Origin: a virus
DNA: 42,487 nucleotides
Virus record (IMG/VR): IMGVR_UViG_3300032238_000349
Span: 1 to 42,487 of that record
Strand: one strand, 5' to 3'
Part shown: in pieces, positions 40,385 to 42,487 of the stretch
Layout: each line of letters begins with the position of its first letter
How positions within the stretch are numbered: position 1 is the first letter of the stretch
The notes under the pieces: generated by a model
What the model was told of the DNA's origin: nothing
The model's input: only the letters and a program-made list of their open reading frames with translations
Database searches by the model: none
Made by a program: the position numbers and the translations under genes

Positions 40385-41450
40385 TGTTTGGCTAGTTGAT
40401 TTAGAAGCTGTTGAGACAAGGTACACGGGTCAGTGGAAGACCCATGTGCCTGCTCTTTTACGAAAGGCAGGACACAATGTTCAAGTTTTATCTGGGCCTA
40501 CGGATATTCCTACAGCCACTACTCCTGGTGCTTTTCTTAATTTTGGTGGCACCAATATATACAAGGCTCAACAAGTTGAGCAAATGGGCAGGTTATTTTG
40601 TAACGGAGCCGTTCATCCCGGCGATCACTTTATTTTTACTGATGCTTGGCACCCTGGTGTCATCAACTTAAAATACATGAGTGAGTTGCTGGGTATTCCG
40701 GTAACAACACACGGACTTTGGCATGCGGGCAGTTATGATCCTCAAGATTTCTTAGGACGTCTCGTTGGTGCTAAACCTTGGGTAAGACACGCTGAAAAGA
40801 GTTTCTTCCACTCATTTGATTATAACTACTTTGCTACAGAGTTTCATATCGACATGTTTACTACACACTTGTTCCATGATACTCTTACTCCGCCAAACTA
40901 TTATACCAATCAAAGTAAGATTGTTAGGACAGGTTGGCCTATGGAGTATTTTCAAGATACTCTTGCACCTTATAAAGGCATGAAGAAACGAGATATGATC
41001 TTGTTTCCGCACCGTATTGCTCCAGAGAAGCAAGTTGAAATTTTTAGAGACTTAGCTAAACATCTGCCACAATACGAGTTTGTTGTTTGTCAAGACACAC
41101 AACTTACTAAGCATGAGTATCATACTCTGTTAGGAGAAGCTAAAATGGTCTTTAGTGCTAATCTACAAGAAACGCTTGGCATTAGTTGGTACGAAGGTTG
41201 TGTAGTAGACGCTATTCCAATGGTACCGGATAGACTTAGCTACAGCGAAATGGCATTTGATACATTTAAGTATGATAGCACATGGACCGAAAGCTACGAA
41301 GCATATGATTCTTGTAGGCCTGCAATATGTAATAAAATTATGCAGTACATGAATCACTACGAACAATTTATACCGCAAGTTCGTAAACAAACGGAGGCAT
41401 TACATGAGCAATTCTTCAGCGCCACTGGATTACTCAATAACATCAATTGA
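40377..41450 (+). CDS. Glycosyltransferase, GT4/GT1-like fold
   Basis: 357 residues from ATG 40377; the frame is open upstream but the earlier part overlaps another gene. N-terminal NVWLVDLEAVETRYTGQWKT with a Gly/His-rich acceptor-side segment; the nucleotide-sugar-binding half has FPHRIAPEKQVEIFRDLAKH and NLQETLGISWYEGCVVDAIP (E-x7-E type motif of GT-B enzymes). Likely transfers a sugar to DNA, protein or an envelope component. T4 glucosylates its DNA with GT-B enzymes, but I cannot assign the acceptor. With the sugar dehydrogenase this points to sugar-related modification. Confidence 0.65.
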   Translation: MANVWLVDLEAVETRYTGQWKTHVPALLRKAGHNVQVLSGPTDIPTATTPGAFLNFGGTNIYKAQQVEQMGRLFCNGAVHPGDHFIFTDAWHPGVINLKYMSELLGIPVTTHGLWHAGSYDPQDFLGRLVGAKPWVRHAEKSFFHSFDYNYFATEFHIDMFTTHLFHDTLTPPNYYTNQSKIVRTGWPMEYFQDTLAPYKGMKKRDMILFPHRIAPEKQVEIFRDLAKHLPQYEFVVCQDTQLTKHEYHTLLGEAKMVFSANLQETLGISWYEGCVVDAIPMVPDRLSYSEMAFDTFKYDSTWTESYEAYDSCRPAICNKIMQYMNHYEQFIPQVRKQTEALHEQFFSATGLLNNIN

Positions 41451-41769
41451 TAATTCGGATACTATTACTTTAACTGGGACTGATACAATTTATAATTATG
41501 CTACAGGTTCCACAGTTACAATTATGCCATCTACATCAACTTATACTATTGGAAATACTATATCTGTAGGTGCCGGTACTATCAGCGGTATTAGTAGTGA
41601 TACGTTTATTTGGAAATCTCCTACAGAATTTATTGACAGTTTTCCAGACTGGAACCGAATTGAAAAGATGTGTGAACTATATCCTGGGCTAGAAATAGCA
41701 TTTCAAAAGTTTAAAACAACTTATTATCTTGTGAAAGACGATTATGATAACCCAAAAGATAAAACTTAA
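41404..41769 (+). CDS. Small hypothetical protein, beta-rich start
   Basis: 121 residues, start inside the glycosyltransferase end with ribosome site GGAGG. The first half is Ser/Thr-rich, beta type (TITLTGTDTIYNYATGSTVT), the second half has a conserved-looking block FIDSFPDWNRIEKMCELYPG and AFQKFKTTYYLVKDDYDNPK. The two halves look like a fusion of a fibre-like part and a small helical phage domain. The end overlaps the cupin gene. Function unknown. Confidence 0.5.
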   Translation: MSNSSAPLDYSITSIDNSDTITLTGTDTIYNYATGSTVTIMPSTSTYTIGNTISVGAGTISGISSDTFIWKSPTEFIDSFPDWNRIEKMCELYPGLEIAFQKFKTTYYLVKDDYDNPKDKT

Positions 41770-42223
41770 ATTCTTAGCATGGCTTGAACGACATGATCGT
41801 AAACGTGTTATTATGGATCGTGTTGACAATGAACCATACTTAGAACGATACTATTTGTTCCTTAAAGATAGAACATGGTTTCCATTTAACGTCTTTCTTC
41901 ACAAATTTCTTAAAAGCGATCCCGACGATGTTCATGATCATCCGTGGCCCTACGCTACTTTAATTCTTAAAGGTGGCTATTATGAATGGGTTCCCATTTT
42001 TAACTCAGATAATCAAAAAATTGGAGAGATTTGTCACTGGCGTGGACCCGGTCACTTTCGTATTTGTGGTGCTAATAGCTATCATCGCATTGAGCTTGAC
42101 CCTACGGTAACCGCGTGGACGTTGTTTATGCCAGGACCTCAAAAACGAGAATGGGGATTTCTCGTAAAGAATAAATGGATACCAAATGGCGACTATTTAC
42201 AACAACGCAAACTCAACAACTAG
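41744..42223 (+). CDS. Cupin-fold protein
   Basis: 159 residues, start overlapping the preceding gene. HDHPWPYATLILKGGYYEWV (71-90) has the metal-binding HxH-type cupin motif 1, and GPGHFRICGANSYHRIELDP is motif 2; GPQKREWGF follows. Metal ligands would be H71 and H73, a downstream H near 114 (SYHR) and possibly E80. Cupins can be isomerases, dioxygenases or sugar epimerases. Next to a glycosyltransferase it may act on a sugar or base; that is only context. Confidence 0.6.
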   Translation: MITQKIKLKFLAWLERHDRKRVIMDRVDNEPYLERYYLFLKDRTWFPFNVFLHKFLKSDPDDVHDHPWPYATLILKGGYYEWVPIFNSDNQKIGEICHWRGPGHFRICGANSYHRIELDPTVTAWTLFMPGPQKREWGFLVKNKWIPNGDYLQQRKLNN

Positions 42224-42487
42224 TCCAGGGTACGGAGCAGTACCTCCACAACTAAGCGGGCATGTGTATACCACTAACACTACAGGTACGTCTGGACAGT
42301 TTTTAACATCAACCGGCATTAATGGTACGTCATGGACTACCGGTACTGTTGCCAATCCGTACAATGCGGCAATAACTATTAAACAAAGCAATCCTGCAGA
42401 ATTGGAAGTCAAAGGTAAGATGGTATTAAACGGAAGAGACTTAGAAGAACGGTTAGACACAATTGAAAAAGTCTTGCAAATTCCTGA
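42186..42487 (+). CDS. Conserved structural-type protein, 3' truncated
   Basis: Reads open to the end of the window (100 complete codons). Starts MATIYNNANSTTSPGYGAVP, continues with beta-type repeats and a helical end LEVKGKMVLNGRDLEERLDT then IEKVLQIP. The phrase 'NGRDLEERL.TIEKVL.IP' is common in proteins of aquatic T4-like phages near the tail/neck. Likely a virion or assembly protein. Overlaps the cupin gene by 38 bases. The C-terminal remainder lies outside. Confidence 0.55.
   Translation, partial: MATIYNNANSTTSPGYGAVPPQLSGHVYTTNTTGTSGQFLTSTGINGTSWTTGTVANPYNAAITIKQSNPAELEVKGKMVLNGRDLEERLDTIEKVLQIP

Noticed and set aside
1-42487. tRNA genes, CRISPR arrays, insertion sequences or attachment sites
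   Set aside because: No cloverleaf-like T-loop sequence, no regularly spaced repeats and no transposase or integrase motifs were found by eye.

Overview
The window looks like a 42.5 kb piece of a T4-like myovirus genome (order of genes and proteins as in aquatic T4-like phages), AT-rich, almost entirely coded on the + strand with stop/start overlaps (ATGA, TAATG) throughout. The T4 relationship rests on a family B DNA polymerase (gp43-like), sliding clamp (gp45-like), clamp-loader ATPase (gp44-like), a DsbA-like late-transcription protein, a GroES/gp31-like co-chaperonin and T4-late-type TAAATA promoters. The host must be Gram-negative: there is an endolysin with a two-component spanin pair, and a BPSL0761-type gene best known from Proteobacteria. 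No photosynthesis genes are present, so there is no positive sign of a cyanobacterial host. Both ends of the window cut through genes.

Layout. 1-10165: tail/adhesion module (fibrinogen-like, LamG-like, papain-like protease, fatty acid desaturase, fibre proteins, a 1153-residue Ig/YHYH adhesin, baseplate-like proteins). 10176-12948: a DnaE-like fragment, GroES-like protein, a terminator with a promoter built into it, three small genes and gp44. 12976-13692 (minus): PhoH-like ATPase. 13853-18062: two conserved phage proteins, then a lysis block (GH19 endolysin, inner and outer spanin, DUF4337-like protein, holin-like protein, small membrane/exported proteins). 18131-22321: DnaJ-like, peptide deformylase, ClpA-like ATPase and an unknown protein. 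22398-31261: a run of genes whose products often start with a short MKxxELxE-type peptide resembling the T4 capsid-targeting sequence; it includes a ligase-like protein, a NadM-like nucleotidyltransferase, Lys-rich proteins, a Dps-like protein and a peptidoglycan-binding protein. 31305-31622 (minus): an isolated exported HExxH protein with its own promoter and terminator. 31677-36931: DsbA-like, DNA polymerase with an operator-like leader, UDP-sugar dehydrogenase, sliding clamp. 36931-42487: a membrane protein, a TGT/DpdA-like base-exchange enzyme, several small conserved proteins, a glycosyltransferase, a cupin and a truncated structural-type protein.

Regulation appears divided in two. Good sigma70-type promoters (TTGACA-like, 16-18 bp spacer, TATAAT-like) stand before dnaE-like, small-gene/gp44, dnaJ, clpA, the minus-strand moron, dsbA and gp45 genes, while C/ATAAATA late-type motifs stand before virion-type genes and the putative internal-protein run. 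The clamp gene has both types superimposed.

The most interesting proposal is that 22398-31261 encodes a large set of capsid-internal, possibly injected proteins carrying enzymatic domains. Second is the TGT/DpdA-like gene, which could mean 7-deazaguanine modification of the phage DNA or a tRNA. All functions are read from motifs by eye; no database search was made.
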